This document shows positions 39,970 through 50,023 of a stretch of DNA of 64,000 bases, one piece after another. The first letter of the stretch is position 1. The number at the start of each line of letters is the position of its first letter. The stretch covers positions 4,874,964 through 4,938,963 of the forward strand of contig NZ_CP077604.1 in assembly GCF_019048865.1 (NCBI RefSeq). The letters are read 5' to 3'. The notes beneath the pieces were generated by a model that did not search any database, was not told the origin of the DNA, and saw only the letters and a program-made list of their open reading frames with translations. This DNA is from Aquihabitans sp. G128. Its GTDB lineage: Bacteria > Actinomycetota > Acidimicrobiia > Acidimicrobiales > Iamiaceae. Position numbers and translations under genes: made by a program.

Positions 39970-42686
39970 TCAGCCGTGCCAGGGGACGGCGGCTTCGGCG
40001 TCGAGGTCGTGGTGGGCGATGGCCTTGGCCACCAGGTCGGGGTCGACCTTGCCGTCGGCGGCGAGCGACGAGAGGACGGCCACCACCAGGTGGGGGGCGT
40101 CGGTCTCGAAGTAGCGGCGGAGGGCCTCGCGGGTGTCGGAGCGGCCGAAGCCGTCGGTGCCGAGCGAGCTGTAGCGGCGCTTCCTGGGCACCCAGCGCGA
40201 GATCTGGTCGGGCACGGTGCGCATGAAGTCGGTGACCGCCACGATCGGGCCCTTCGACCCGTCGAGCAGCTCGGTGACCCGGGGGGGTGCGGGCCGGCTC
40301 GCCGGGGTGGAGGCGGTTCCAGCGCTCGGCGGCCAGCGCGTCCTCGCGCAGGCGCTTGTAGGACGTGGCGCTCCACAGCTCGGCGCCGACGCCCCAGCGC
40401 TCGGCCAGCTCGGCCTGCGCCTCCCGGGCGGCGCCCTGGGCCGAGCCCGAGAACAGGATGGTGGCGGCCGCTGCGTGGTCGCCGTCGGGTGCCGGCTGCC
40501 AGCGGTACAGGCCCTCGACGATGCCCTCGGCCACGCCCTCGGCCATGGGCGGCATGACGTGGTTCTCGTTGTAGAGGGTCAGGTAGTAGAAGACGTCCTC
40601 GGGCTCCGGGCCGTACATGCGCTCGATGCCGGTGCGGATGATCTCGGCGGTCTCGTAGGCGAAGGCCGGGTCGTACGCCTCGCAGGTGGGCACGGTCGAG
40701 GCGAGGACGAGGCTGTGGCCGTCCTGGTGCTGGAGGCCCTCACCGGTGAGCGTGGTGCGCCCGGCGGTGGCGCCGAGCAGGAAGCCCCGGGCCCGGGCGT
40801 CGGCGGCCGCCCAGATGAGGTCGCCCACCCGCTGGAAGCCGAACATCGAATAGAAGATGAAGAACGGGACCATGGGCACGCCGCGGGTGGCGTAGGAGGT
40901 GGCCGCTGCGGTCCACGACGCGAGCCCGCCGGCCTCGGTGATGCCCTCCTCGAGCAGCTGGCCGTCGATGCTCTCCCGGTAGGAGAGCAGCAGCTTGTGG
41001 TCGACCGACTCGTACTTCTGGCCCTCGGCGGCGTAGATGCCGAACTCCTTGAACAACGAGTCCATGCCGAAGGTGCGGGCCTCGTCGGGGATGATCGGCA
41101 CCACGCGGGGCCCGAAGCCCTCGTCGCGGGCGAAGGCGCGCAGCAGGCGGGTGAAGGCGGTGGTGGTGGACGCCTCCTTCTTGCCGGAGCCGCCGCGGAA
41201 CTCGTCGAAGACGCTGTCCTGCGGGAGCGTGAGCGCCCGGTTGGTGCGCACCACCCGCTTGGGCAGCGAGCCGCCCAGCCGCCGGCGGCGGTCCATGAGG
41301 TAGGCGTGCAGCGGCGACCCGTCCGGTGGGCGGTAGTAGGGCGCCGAGGCGCCGTCGGCCAGCGCCTCCTCGGGGATCTCCTCCTCGAGGTGCAGGCGGG
41401 TGCGCAGCACGCAGCTGCTCGTTGGACATCTTCTTGATCTGGTGGGTGGCGTTGCGGCCCTCCACCTCGGTGCCCAGCGTCCAGCCCTTGACCGTCTTGG
41501 CCAGGATGACGGTGGGCTTGCCCCGCTGCTCGGTGGCGGCCTTGTAGGCGCTGTAGAGCTTCTGGTAGTCGTGCCCGCCGCGCGGCAGCCAGCGCAGGTC
41601 GTCGTCGGAGAGGTGCTCCACCATCTTGCGGAGCCGGGGGTCCGGGCCGAAGAAGTGCTCGCGGATGTAGGCGCCGTCCTCGATGGTGTAGCGCTGGAAC
41701 TCGCCGTCGACGGTCTCGTTCATCTTCTTCACGAGCACGCCGTCGACGTCGTTCTCGATGAGCTCGTCCCACGCCGAGCCCCAGACGACCTTGATGACGT
41801 TCCAGCCCGAGCCGCGGAACACCGCCTCGAGCTCCTGGATGACCTTGCCGTTGCCCCGGACCGGTCCGTCGAGGCGCTGGAGGTTGCAGTTGACCACCCA
41901 GGTGAGGTTGTCGAGGCCCTCGCGCCCGGCCAGCGAGATGGCGCCGAGCGTCTCGGGCTCGTCGGTCTCGCCGTCGCCGATGAAGCACCACACCCGGCTG
42001 CCCGACGTGTCGTCGAGCCGGCGGTGGTGCAGGTAGCGGTTGAAGCGGGCCTGGTAGAGCGAGTTGATGGGGCCCAGGCCCATGGAGACCGTGGGGTACT
42101 CCCAGAACTCGGGCATGAGGCGGGGGTGGGGGTAGCTGGACAGGCCCTGCCCGTCGATCTCGCGCCGGAAGCCGTCGAGCTGGTCCTCGCTCAGCCGGCC
42201 CTCGAGGAACGCCCGGGCGTAGATGCCGGGGGCGGCGTGGCCCTGGATGTAGACGGCGTCGCCGGCGCCGCCGTCGTCCTTGCCCCGCCAGAAGTGGTTG
42301 AAGCCGACGTCGTAGAGCGCGGCGGAGGAGGCGAACGTGGCCAGGTGGCCGCCGATGCCCTCGGCGGCCTTGTTGGCCTTCACCACCATCACCGCGGCGT
42401 TCCACCGGATGAACGCCCGGATGCGCCGCTCCATCTCGAAGTCGCCCGGGAACCAGTAGCGGGCCTGCTCGTCGACGAGCGGGATGGTGTTCACGTACGG
42501 CGTGCGCACCGGCGTGGGCACGCCGAGGCCGAGCTCGTGGCCCCGGGCGAGCAGCCGCTGCACCAGGTACTCGGCGCGACCGGCGCCGTGCTGGGACGCC
42601 ACGGCATCGAGTGACTCCAACCACTCCTTGGTCTCGCCCGGATCGGCGTCGAACAGCTGGTCAACGAAATCGTCGTCGATACCCAT
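39970..42686 (-). CDS. aceE: Pyruvate dehydrogenase E1, homodimeric type, frameshifted twice
   Basis: This is the roughly 900-residue E1 that decarboxylates pyruvate with thiamine diphosphate. The first segment (to about 41,410) has WFPGDFEMERRIRAFIRWNA, FWRGKDDGGAGDAVYIQGHA, and the TPP motif CFIGDGETDEPETLG...VVNCNLQRLDGPV. The second frame has EEEIPEEALADGASAPYYRP, FGMDSLFKEFGIYAAEGQKY, LLSYRESIDGQLLEEGITEA and YYLTLYNENHVMPPM. The third holds FMRTVPDQISRWVPR and LGTDGFGRSDTREALRR to the stop. Breaks lie near 41,410 and in a 7-G run (40281-40287), where removing one base restores the frame. ATG at 42686 or 42695 is possible. Confidence 0.93.
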
Positions 42687-42835
42687 GCCTGCCATGGTGC
42701 CCCGCGGGGTCCGGCTTCGCACCCGTACCCACCGGTCACTTCGCACGCCGTTCACGTGCTCGTTCGGGCGACGCGCCCGCCGCCGCCGTCGATATGGTGC
42801 CGGGCGGGTCGCACGCGGACCGGAGAGGTGGTGCC

Positions 42836-43954
42836 GTGACCTTCCTCGGACTGATCTTCCACAACGTCGCCGCTCGCCGGTTGCGAGCCGTGCTCACGGG
42901 CCTGGCGGTGGCCATCGGCGTGATGGCCGTGGTGGCCCTCGGCACGTTGACGTTGAGCCTGAAGGAGTCGGCCACCGGGATCCTCAAGGTCGGCAACGCC
43001 GACTTCACGGTGGCCCAGAAGCACACCGACTCGCTGCTCAACTCGCTCATCTCCACCGACGACATGGCGAAGGTCGGCAAGGTGGAGGGCGTCGGCCGCT
43101 CGATCGGCGCCCTCATCGAGCTCGACACCTACGACGCCGGCCACCCGGGGGTCATCCAGGTCGGGCTCGACCCCGACGCCCAGGACCCCTTCGGCGTGGT
43201 CATCCTCCAGGGCCGCAGCTACACGGCCAAGAGCGACGACGAGGTCATGTTGGGCTACGTCCTGGCCCAGTCGATCCACAAGGGCGTGGGCGATCGGCTG
43301 ACCATCGACGGGCACACGTATCGGGTCACGGGGACCTACCGCACCAACATCTCGTTCGGGAACTCCACGATGATGTTCCCGCTGCCGGTGCTGCAGGGCC
43401 GGTACCAGGCGGCCGGGCAGGTGAGCCTGGGCTTCGTGAAGGTGGCGCCCGGGGCCAACAAGAAGGCGGTGGCCAAGGCCATCGACAGGGCCTTCCCGCA
43501 GCTCGCCACCGTGGCCAGCGAGAGCGACTACGGCCGGGTGGACAACACCCTGGTGCTGATCTCGGCGGCCAACACCGGCGGCGGCATCCTCGCCGCGGTC
43601 ATCGCCATCAGCGGCGTGCTCAACACCTCGCTGCTCAGCTTCTTCGAGCGCGTCCGGGAGTTCGGCGTGCTGCGCTCCATCGGCTGGTCGCGGCGGCGGA
43701 TCATCGCCCTCGTGCTCGGCGAGGCGGTGGTGGTCAGCCTGGCGGGCGCGTTCGTCGGCCTGTTCCTCGGCTGGGGCGCCATCAACCTGCTCCAGCACCA
43801 GGCCCAGCTGCGGGGCGTCTTCCACCCCGTCTACGACGCCGGGATCTTCGGCCGGTCGCTCTACTTCGCGTTCGGCGTCGCCTTCGTGGGCGCCCTGTAC
43901 CCGGCGGTCCGAGCCGCCTTCCTCTCGCCGCTGGAGGCGATGCGCCGTGAGTGA
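42836..43954 (+). CDS. FtsX-like ABC permease (MacB/LolC type)
   Basis: A 372-residue membrane protein: first helix LRAVLTGLAVAIGVMAVVAL, a large external MacB_PCD-like domain (residues about 45-240, with GRSYTAKSDDEVMLGYVLAQ), then three helices including IAISGVLNTSLLSFFERVRE and FGVLRSIGWSRRRIIALVLG, the classic FtsX motif. GTG at 42836 has GGAGAGG upstream. With the ATPase at 43947, which it overlaps by 8 nt, it forms a mechanotransmission or lipid/peptide export ABC system. Confidence 0.93.
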   Translation: MTFLGLIFHNVAARRLRAVLTGLAVAIGVMAVVALGTLTLSLKESATGILKVGNADFTVAQKHTDSLLNSLISTDDMAKVGKVEGVGRSIGALIELDTYDAGHPGVIQVGLDPDAQDPFGVVILQGRSYTAKSDDEVMLGYVLAQSIHKGVGDRLTIDGHTYRVTGTYRTNISFGNSTMMFPLPVLQGRYQAAGQVSLGFVKVAPGANKKAVAKAIDRAFPQLATVASESDYGRVDNTLVLISAANTGGGILAAVIAISGVLNTSLLSFFERVREFGVLRSIGWSRRRIIALVLGEAVVVSLAGAFVGLFLGWGAINLLQHQAQLRGVFHPVYDAGIFGRSLYFAFGVAFVGALYPAVRAAFLSPLEAMRRE

Positions 43955-44684
43955 CCTCCTCGAGCCCGCGGGCCAGCGCACCGACCGGCGCCTCGAGCGC
44001 CAGCGGTCCGCCGACGACCCCAACGCCATCACCGTGCGCGACGTCACCCGCCGCTTCGGCGACACGGTGGTGCTCGACGGCGTGTCGTTCGACGTGGCCC
44101 CCGGCTCGTTCACCGCGGTCACCGGTCCCTCGGGCTCGGGCAAGACGACGCTCCTGCACCTGCTCGCCGCGCTCGACCACCCCGACTCCGGGACCATCCG
44201 GGTCAACGGGATCGACGTGGTGCACCTCCACCAGCTCACCCGCTACCGCCGCCGGGAGATCGGGCTGGTGTTCCAGCTCCACAACTTGGTGCCCCGCCTC
44301 ACCGCCGAGCAGAACGTGGCCATGGCCCTGTTCGACACCGGCCTGGGAGCCCGCCAGCGCAAGGCCCGGGCCGTCGACCTCCTGGAACAGGTGGGGCTGG
44401 CGAACCGGGTGGGCGCCAAGCCGCCCACCATGTCCGGCGGCGAGCGGCAGCGCGTGGCGGTGGCCCGCGCCCTCGCCAACGGCCCTCGGGTGATCCTGGC
44501 CGACGAGCCCACCGGCAGCCTCGACGACGACTCCGCCGGATCGGTGCTCGACCTGTTCGAGGCCCTGCGTGCGGACGAGGGCGTGACGGTGCTCGCCGTG
44601 AGCCACGACCCCCGCCTGAACGCCCGCGCCGACCGGCTCCTCCGCCTGGCCGACGGTCGGATCGCGCCCGTCGGCGGGAGCTGA
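43947..44684 (+). CDS. ABC transporter ATPase (LolD/MacB type)
   Basis: A 245-residue ATPase with Walker A GPSGSGKTTLLHLLAAL, Q-loop GLVFQLHNLVPRLTA, signature MSGGERQRVAVARALA, Walker B VILADEPTGSLDDDSAG and H-loop VLAVSHDPRLNA. It pairs with the FtsX-like permease just upstream. A basic N-terminal extension of about 28 residues (RTDRRLERQRSADDPN) precedes the domain. No periplasmic adaptor is encoded here. Confidence 0.95.
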   Translation: MSDLLEPAGQRTDRRLERQRSADDPNAITVRDVTRRFGDTVVLDGVSFDVAPGSFTAVTGPSGSGKTTLLHLLAALDHPDSGTIRVNGIDVVHLHQLTRYRRREIGLVFQLHNLVPRLTAEQNVAMALFDTGLGARQRKARAVDLLEQVGLANRVGAKPPTMSGGERQRVAVARALANGPRVILADEPTGSLDDDSAGSVLDLFEALRADEGVTVLAVSHDPRLNARADRLLRLADGRIAPVGGS

Positions 44685-44709
44685 CGGGGCGGGCTGGCAT
44701 GCTGACCCG

Positions 44710-45747
44710 ATGGCTGGCGAGCAACCCCTGCGGATCTACACCGACGGCGCGTGCAGCGGGAACCCGGGGCCCGGCGGGTGGGCCTGGGCGTCCTCCCGCG
44801 AGCACTTCGGCAGCGGCGGCGAGGCGGCCACCACCAACAACAAGATGGAGCTCACCGCCGTGCTCCGGGCCATCGAGGACAACCCCGGTCGCCCGCTCAC
44901 GCTCGTCATGGACTCCACCTACGTGAAGGACGGCCTCCAGAAGTGGAGCGTCAACTGGATCCGCAACGGCTGGCGGACCAAGGCCGGCGAGCCGGTCAAG
45001 AACCGGGAGATCTGGGAGCCGCTGGTGGCGGCGCGCGACGCACGGCGGGACGAGCTGACCTTCGAGTGGGTCAAGGGCCACTCCGGTGACCGGATGAACG
45101 ACCTGGTCGACGAGCTCGCCGTGGTCGAGCGCGATCGCTTCCGCCAGGCCGTCGGCCCCACGCCAGGGGCGCCCGGTGGCGGCGGCAAGATCAGCGACCT
45201 CCCGATCGAGGAGCAGCGCGCCGAGAAGCGCCGTCGCGACGGCCGGATCCCCGCCGGCCACCTGCTGCTGGTGCTGGGCCTCTCGCCCGACGCCCTCGGG
45301 GGCTGGGAGGCCAACCCGGTGGCCGACGACGTGCGCCGGCGGCTGCAGGAGTGGATCGACGCCCAGGCCCAGCTCCACCCCGACCTGGTGGTGCTCACCG
45401 GCCTGCGCCCCGGCGCCGAGGTGCTCGCCGCCGAGGCCGCCATCCGGGCCGACGTGCCCTACGCCGTGGTGCTCGCCTTCCCCGGCATGGAGGCCAAGCA
45501 GGCGCCGGCCACCCAGGCTCGGTTCCGCGACCTCGTGGGGCGGGCGTCGTCCGTCGCCAACTTCCACAAGAAGGTGCCCACCGACCGGGCCGGGTTCGCG
45601 GCCAACCTCAAGCAGCGCGAGCGCTGGCTGGTCGATGCCGCGGACCAGGCCGTGCTGGTGTGGGACGAGCAGGACGCCCGCCTCGACGCCACGTTCTCCA
45701 CCCTCGAGAAGGCCTTCGGCGACGACCTGCTGGTCATCCGCCCCTGA
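44710..45747 (+). CDS. RNase HI fused to a YpsA/SLOG-type Rossmann domain
   Basis: A 345-residue fusion. Residues 1-145 are a complete RNase HI with Asp12 (IYTDGACSGNPGPGGWAW), Glu47 (TTNNKMELTAVLRAI), Asp68 (VMDSTYVKDGLQKW), His124 (WVKGHSGDRMND) and Asp134 (LVDELA), so it should cleave RNA in RNA:DNA hybrids. A 35-residue linker follows. Residues about 183-322 look like a SLOG domain of the YpsA/DUF1273 group: LLLVLGLSPDALGGW, VVLTGLRPGAEVLAAEAAIR, AVVLAFPGMEAKQ and QAVLVWDEQDA. The latter assignment is by pattern only. SLOG domains bind nucleotide-derived ligands. Confidence 0.85.
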   Translation: MAGEQPLRIYTDGACSGNPGPGGWAWASSREHFGSGGEAATTNNKMELTAVLRAIEDNPGRPLTLVMDSTYVKDGLQKWSVNWIRNGWRTKAGEPVKNREIWEPLVAARDARRDELTFEWVKGHSGDRMNDLVDELAVVERDRFRQAVGPTPGAPGGGGKISDLPIEEQRAEKRRRDGRIPAGHLLLVLGLSPDALGGWEANPVADDVRRRLQEWIDAQAQLHPDLVVLTGLRPGAEVLAAEAAIRADVPYAVVLAFPGMEAKQAPATQARFRDLVGRASSVANFHKKVPTDRAGFAANLKQRERWLVDAADQAVLVWDEQDARLDATFSTLEKAFGDDLLVIRP

Positions 45748-45795
45748 GGTCCGCCGCCCGGTCCGCACTCCGCCGAGCGAGACGGACGACGGGCC

Positions 45796-45961
45796 TCAGG
45801 GGCGGCGCCGCACGACGAGCGGGTCGCCGGTGAGGCGGCCGATGGCGCTGAGCAGCGCCGCCAGCACCAGGAACAGCACGGCGAGGGTCCCGGTCAAGCT
45901 GGAGGGGGAGCGCATCGCCAGGGTGCCGGCAGCGCCGATGAGGGCCAGGGGGGAGCAGCAT
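45796..45961 (-). CDS. Small membrane protein, interrupted by a homopolymer frameshift
   Basis: From ATG at 45961 the frame begins MLLP, then a run of six Gs on the + strand shifts it. Removing one base gives a 54-residue protein with LALIGAAGTLAMRSPSSLTG and LAVLFLVLAALLSAIGRLTG and a basic end (VVRRRP). Two hydrophobic segments are plausible. No homologue is recognised. It could be chance. Confidence 0.35.
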
Positions 45962-46041
45962 CACCACCTCCGACGTCCAACCCCGCGGTTTCGTTCCCGA
46001 TCCGGACAGATCGCCGGGATCGACGGCGGTGAGGCGGCCGG

Positions 46042-46047
46042 TAGCTT
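46042..46047 (+). promoter_or_regulatory. Candidate leaderless -10 box of hyuA
   Basis: TAGCTT lies 6 nt before the ATG at 46054. Confidence 0.4.
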
Positions 46048-46053
46048 CGGGCC

Positions 46054-47847
46054 ATGCGAGTGGGCGTCGACACCGGGGGCACGTTCACCGACGTCGTCGG
46101 CGAGGACGGGACCATCGCCAAGGTCCCGTCGACGCCGGACGACCCGGGCCGCGCCGTGGTGGTGGGCGCCGCCCTCGTGCTCCCCGACGGCGAGCAGCGA
46201 GCGACGGTGCTGGCCCACGGCACCACGGTCGCCACCAACGCCCTGCTGGAGCGGCGGGGGGCCCGGGTGGCGCTGGTGGCCACCGCCGGGTTCGCCGACG
46301 TGATCGAGATCGCCCGGCAGGACCGGCCCTCGCTCTACGACCCGTGGGCGGACCGGCCCGAACCGCTGGTGCCGAGGGAGCTGCGCCTCGAGGTCGGCGG
46401 GCGGATCGGCCCGGACGGCACCGTGCTCGAAGCGCTCGATCCCGGGACGATGCCGACGGTGCCCGAGGGCGTCGAGGCGGTGGCGGTGTGCCTGCTGCAC
46501 AGCGACCTCGAGCCGGCCCACGAGCGCGGCGTCGCGGCCGCGCTCGAGCGGCGGGGCCTGGACGTGACGGCCTCGGTCGACGTCTCGCCGCAGTTCCGCG
46601 AGTACGAGCGCACGGTCACGACGGTCGTGAACGCCTTCCTCCGGCCGACCTGCCGGACCTACCTCGACGGCCTCGCCGGGGCGGCCGACGACGTGCTGGT
46701 GATGACCTCCGCGGGCGGCCTGGTGCCCGTCGCCCGCGGGGCGGAGCTGCCGGTGAGCCTGCTGCTCTCGGGACCGGCAGGCGGGGTGCTGGCCGGGGCG
46801 GCGGCGGCCGTGGCCAGCGGCTTCCCCGACGCCGTCACCTTCGACATGGGGGGCACCAGCACCGACGTGTGCCTGGTGCGCGGCGGCGTCCCCGAGCCGG
46901 CCGGTGAACGCTCCGTCGGCGGGTTCCCCATCCGGCAACCGTCGCTCGACGTGCACACCATCGGCGCCGGCGGGGGATCGATCGCCGGGCTCGACCCGGG
47001 CGGGGCGCTGGTGGTGGGACCCCGCAGCGCCGGGGCCGTCCCGGGCCCGGCGGCGTACGGGGCCGGCGGGACCGAGCCGACCGTGACCGACGCCAACCTG
47101 GTGGCCGGCCACCTGCCGGCCGAGGCCGAGCTCCCCGGCATCGGGCACCTGGACCGGGCCGCCGCCGAGGCCGCCCTCGTCGCGGCCGGCGTCACCGCGG
47201 AGGGCGTGCTGGCCGTGGTCGACGCAGCCATGGAGGAGGCCGTCCGGGCGGTGACCGTCGCCCGGGGCGTCGACCCCGCCGGGCTGGCGCTGGTGGCCTT
47301 CGGCGGGGCCGGGCCCCTGCACGCGTGCGCGATCGCCGACGCGCTGGGCATGCCGGCGGTGGTGGTGCCGGCCCGAGCCGGCGTCCTCTCGGCGCTGGGC
47401 TGCCTGACGGCGCCCCGCCAGCACGACGTGGTGCGCACGTGGCCCGGCGGCGCCGACCTCGAGGGCCTCGAGGCCGCGCTCGAGGCGCTGGGTGCCGAGG
47501 CGGCCGCCGCGGTGCCGGGCGGCGAGGTGTCCACCGCCGTCGAGTGCCGCTACGAGGGCCAGAGCCACGAGCTCCGGGTGCCCACCCCGGCCGACTTCGC
47601 CGCCGAGCACGAGCGGCGCAACGGCTACGCCCGGCCCGGTGCCCGGGTGGAGGTGGTGGCGCTGCGGGCCACAGCCCGGCTCGCCGCTCCGCTCTCGCCG
47701 GCCGACCTGCCGGTGCCGGTCCGCCGGCCCGCCGCCGGGCCCGCGGTGGTGGCCGAGGCCGACTGCACCATCTGGGTGCCCGCCGGGTGGCGGGCCGACC
47801 CGCACGCCACCAGCGGCGCCCTGGTGCTGACGCGGGTGGAGGCGTGA
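46054..47847 (+). CDS. hyuA: Hydantoinase/oxoprolinase subunit A
   Basis: A 597-residue ATP-dependent hydantoinase/oxoprolinase (or acetone-carboxylase-like) A subunit. The N-terminus has RVGVDTGGTFTDVVGEDG, then LAHGTTVATNALLERRGARV and FADVIEIARQDRPSLYD. The ASKHA core has VTFDMGGTSTDVCLVRGG and the C-terminal half VTVARGVDPAGLALVAFGG. It overlaps hyuB by one base. The substrate (5-oxoproline, hydantoins or a ketone) cannot be fixed from sequence. Confidence 0.93.
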   Translation: MRVGVDTGGTFTDVVGEDGTIAKVPSTPDDPGRAVVVGAALVLPDGEQRATVLAHGTTVATNALLERRGARVALVATAGFADVIEIARQDRPSLYDPWADRPEPLVPRELRLEVGGRIGPDGTVLEALDPGTMPTVPEGVEAVAVCLLHSDLEPAHERGVAAALERRGLDVTASVDVSPQFREYERTVTTVVNAFLRPTCRTYLDGLAGAADDVLVMTSAGGLVPVARGAELPVSLLLSGPAGGVLAGAAAAVASGFPDAVTFDMGGTSTDVCLVRGGVPEPAGERSVGGFPIRQPSLDVHTIGAGGGSIAGLDPGGALVVGPRSAGAVPGPAAYGAGGTEPTVTDANLVAGHLPAEAELPGIGHLDRAAAEAALVAAGVTAEGVLAVVDAAMEEAVRAVTVARGVDPAGLALVAFGGAGPLHACAIADALGMPAVVVPARAGVLSALGCLTAPRQHDVVRTWPGGADLEGLEAALEALGAEAAAAVPGGEVSTAVECRYEGQSHELRVPTPADFAAEHERRNGYARPGARVEVVALRATARLAAPLSPADLPVPVRRPAAGPAVVAEADCTIWVPAGWRADPHATSGALVLTRVEA

Positions 47848-49409
47848 TGGACCCGGCCGCCCTCGCCATCCTCATCGCCCGGCTCACCGGGGTCGCCCAC
47901 GAGATGGGCGAGGTGCTGCGGCGCGCCGCGTTCAGCCCCAACATCAAGGAGCGGGCCGACTGCTCCGCCGCCCTGTTCACCGCGGAGGGCACTCTCCTCG
48001 TCCAGGCCGAGCACATCCCGGTCCACCTTGGGTCCATGCCGGCATCGGTCGCCGCCGCCATCGAGGCGCTCGGCCCCAAGGTGGCACCCGGCGAGCAGAT
48101 CCTGCTCAACGACCCGTTCGCCGGCGGCACCCACCTCAACGACATCACCCTGGTCACGCCGGTGTTCGGCCCGGCCGGCGTCGTCGGCTGGGTGGCCAAC
48201 CGAGCCCACCACGCCGACCTCGGCGGGGCCGCTCCCGGCTCGCTGCCCGCCGACGCCACCGAGATCCAACAGGAGGGCCTGCGCATCCCGCCGGTGCGCC
48301 TCACGCCGGAGGTGGTGGCGATCGTGGTGGCGTCGTCCCGGACGCCCGTGGAGCGCGCCGGCGACCTGGACGCCCAGGTTGGCGCCAACCGCCTCGGCGC
48401 CGAGCGGTTCCTCGCGGTGCTGCCGCCTCCCGGCGACCTCGACGAGGTGGTGGCCTACGGCGAGCGTCGCATGCGGGCGGCCCTCGCCGACCTGCCCGAC
48501 GGCACCTGGCGCTTCGAGGACGTGCTCGACAGCTTCGGCCCGGCGCCGCACCAGCAGGAGCCGACGACCATCCGGCTGGCGCTGACCGTGCGCGGCGACG
48601 AGATCCGCTTCGACTTCACCGGCACCGACCCGCAGCGCGCCGGCAACGTCAACGCCGTCGAAGCCGTCACCACCTCGGCCGTGGCGTGGGCGCTGCGGTC
48701 GGTCCTCGATCCCACCATCCCGTCGAACGGCGGGGGCCTGCGGCCCGTTCACGTCGTGGCGCCGAGCGGGTCGGTGGTGGCGGCCCGCCCACCGGCTGCG
48801 GTGGGCGCGGGCAACGTCGAGGTGTCCCAGCGGGTGGCCGACGTGTGCCTCGGCGCCCTGGCCCAGGTGGTCCCGGACCGGGTGCCGGCGGCCTCCCAGG
48901 GGACCATGAACAACCTGCTGCTCGGCGGCGACGGGTGGGTGTCCTACGAGACCGTGGCCGGCGGGCAGGGCGGCCGTCCGCCCCGCCCCGGGAGCGGTGG
49001 GGGCCCGGTCCCCGGCATGAGCGGCGTCCACACGGCCATGACCAACACCCGGAACACCCCCACCGAAGCGTTCGAGCGAGCGTTCCCCGTCCGGGTGCGG
49101 CGCTACGGCCTGCGGCGCGGGAGCGGCGGCGCCGGCGCGGCGCCGGGCGGCGACGGCATCGAGCGCGACCTGGAGGTGCTCGAGCCGGCCACCCTCTCGC
49201 TCATCACCGAACGCCGGGTGAGCCGGCCGTGGGGCCTGGCCGGCGGGGCCCCTGGGGCGGTGGGCGAGAACTGGCTCCTCCCGGGCGGTGACGAGGCCCG
49301 GGCCGAGCGCCTGCCGGACAAGTGCACCATCCACCTCCAGGCCGGCGACGTCGTGCGCATGTCCACCCCGGGCGGCGGAGGATGGGGCCCGCAGGGCGAG
49401 GGCCGCTGA
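47847..49409 (+). CDS. hyuB: Hydantoinase/oxoprolinase subunit B
   Basis: A 520-residue HyuB partner of the preceding gene: MGEVLRRAAFSPNIKERADC, LVQAEHIPVHLGSMPASV, LNDPFAGGTHLNDITLV, NRAHHADLGGAAPGSLP, FDFTGTDPQRAGNVNAVEAV and GGQGGRPPRPGSGGGPV. The histidines in AHHADLGG and Asp in LNDPF are the metal and active-site residues of the family. The length is near normal (about 500-550). No transporter or racemase is next to the pair. Confidence 0.93.
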   Translation: MDPAALAILIARLTGVAHEMGEVLRRAAFSPNIKERADCSAALFTAEGTLLVQAEHIPVHLGSMPASVAAAIEALGPKVAPGEQILLNDPFAGGTHLNDITLVTPVFGPAGVVGWVANRAHHADLGGAAPGSLPADATEIQQEGLRIPPVRLTPEVVAIVVASSRTPVERAGDLDAQVGANRLGAERFLAVLPPPGDLDEVVAYGERRMRAALADLPDGTWRFEDVLDSFGPAPHQQEPTTIRLALTVRGDEIRFDFTGTDPQRAGNVNAVEAVTTSAVAWALRSVLDPTIPSNGGGLRPVHVVAPSGSVVAARPPAAVGAGNVEVSQRVADVCLGALAQVVPDRVPAASQGTMNNLLLGGDGWVSYETVAGGQGGRPPRPGSGGGPVPGMSGVHTAMTNTRNTPTEAFERAFPVRVRRYGLRRGSGGAGAAPGGDGIERDLEVLEPATLSLITERRVSRPWGLAGGAPGAVGENWLLPGGDEARAERLPDKCTIHLQAGDVVRMSTPGGGGWGPQGEGR

Positions 49410-49416
49410 GGTCCGC

Positions 49417-49848
49417 TCAGGTGGCGGGCTCGAGGAGCACCACCGGGATCACCCGCTCGGTGCGGGCCTGGCAGTGGGCGTAGTTCGGGTACGCCTCGGT
49501 GATCCGAGGCCACAGGCGCTCGCGCTCCTCGGCACCGGCGATCCGGGCCGTCATCGGTTCAGCCGGCCGCCCCCGGCGGGCCACCCGCACCGCAGGCTGG
49601 TCGCGGAGGTTGAGGAACCAGGCCGGGTGGGTGTCCTCGCCGACCTTCGACGCGACGACCACGGTGGCGTCGCCCTCCTGGATCGGGGACGTGAGCAAGA
49701 CCGTCCGGGGCCGCCCGCTCTTGCGGCCGGTGGTGGTGAGCCGGACCACGGGCAGGTGGTCGAACTCCCAGCCGATGCGCCCGGCGCTCCCGCGCAGCAC
49801 CACCCGGTGCACGGCGTTCATGACCTTGAAGGTGCGGTCGCTCGTCAC
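49417..49848 (-). CDS. Deazaflavin (F420)-dependent nitroreductase-family protein
   Basis: A 143-residue split-barrel protein of the Ddn/DUF385 type: VVRLTTTGRKSGRPRTVLLT, VVVASKVGEDTHPAWFLNLR and PVVLLEPAT. The GRKSGxxR and HPxWxxNL motifs are the cofactor-binding marks of F420-using enzymes in actinobacteria. The reductant and substrate are unknown. GTG start at 49848 with TAGGCT 8 nt upstream. Convergent with hyuB. Confidence 0.88.
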   Translation of the reverse strand: MTSDRTFKVMNAVHRVVLRGSAGRIGWEFDHLPVVRLTTTGRKSGRPRTVLLTSPIQEGDATVVVASKVGEDTHPAWFLNLRDQPAVRVARRGRPAEPMTARIAGAEERERLWPRITEAYPNYAHCQARTERVIPVVLLEPAT

Positions 49849-49856
49849 GCTCGTGG

Positions 49857-49862
49857 AGCCTA
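49857..49862 (-). promoter_or_regulatory. Candidate leaderless -10 box of the nitroreductase gene
   Basis: TAGGCT on the minus strand lies 8 nt before the GTG at 49848. Confidence 0.4.
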
Positions 49863-50023
49863 CGTGCGGGGCGCCGCCGGCTCGAACGGCGGGACGACGC
49901 CGCTCTCCGGGGCGGCCCGGCGGACGGATGGGGGAGGCGGGGGGTCGGGTCCGTAGGGTGGACCACCGGACTCCCTGTCGGTGGGCACGGCTCCGCTCCC
50001 ACCCTTCGACGAGAGAACGGCGC

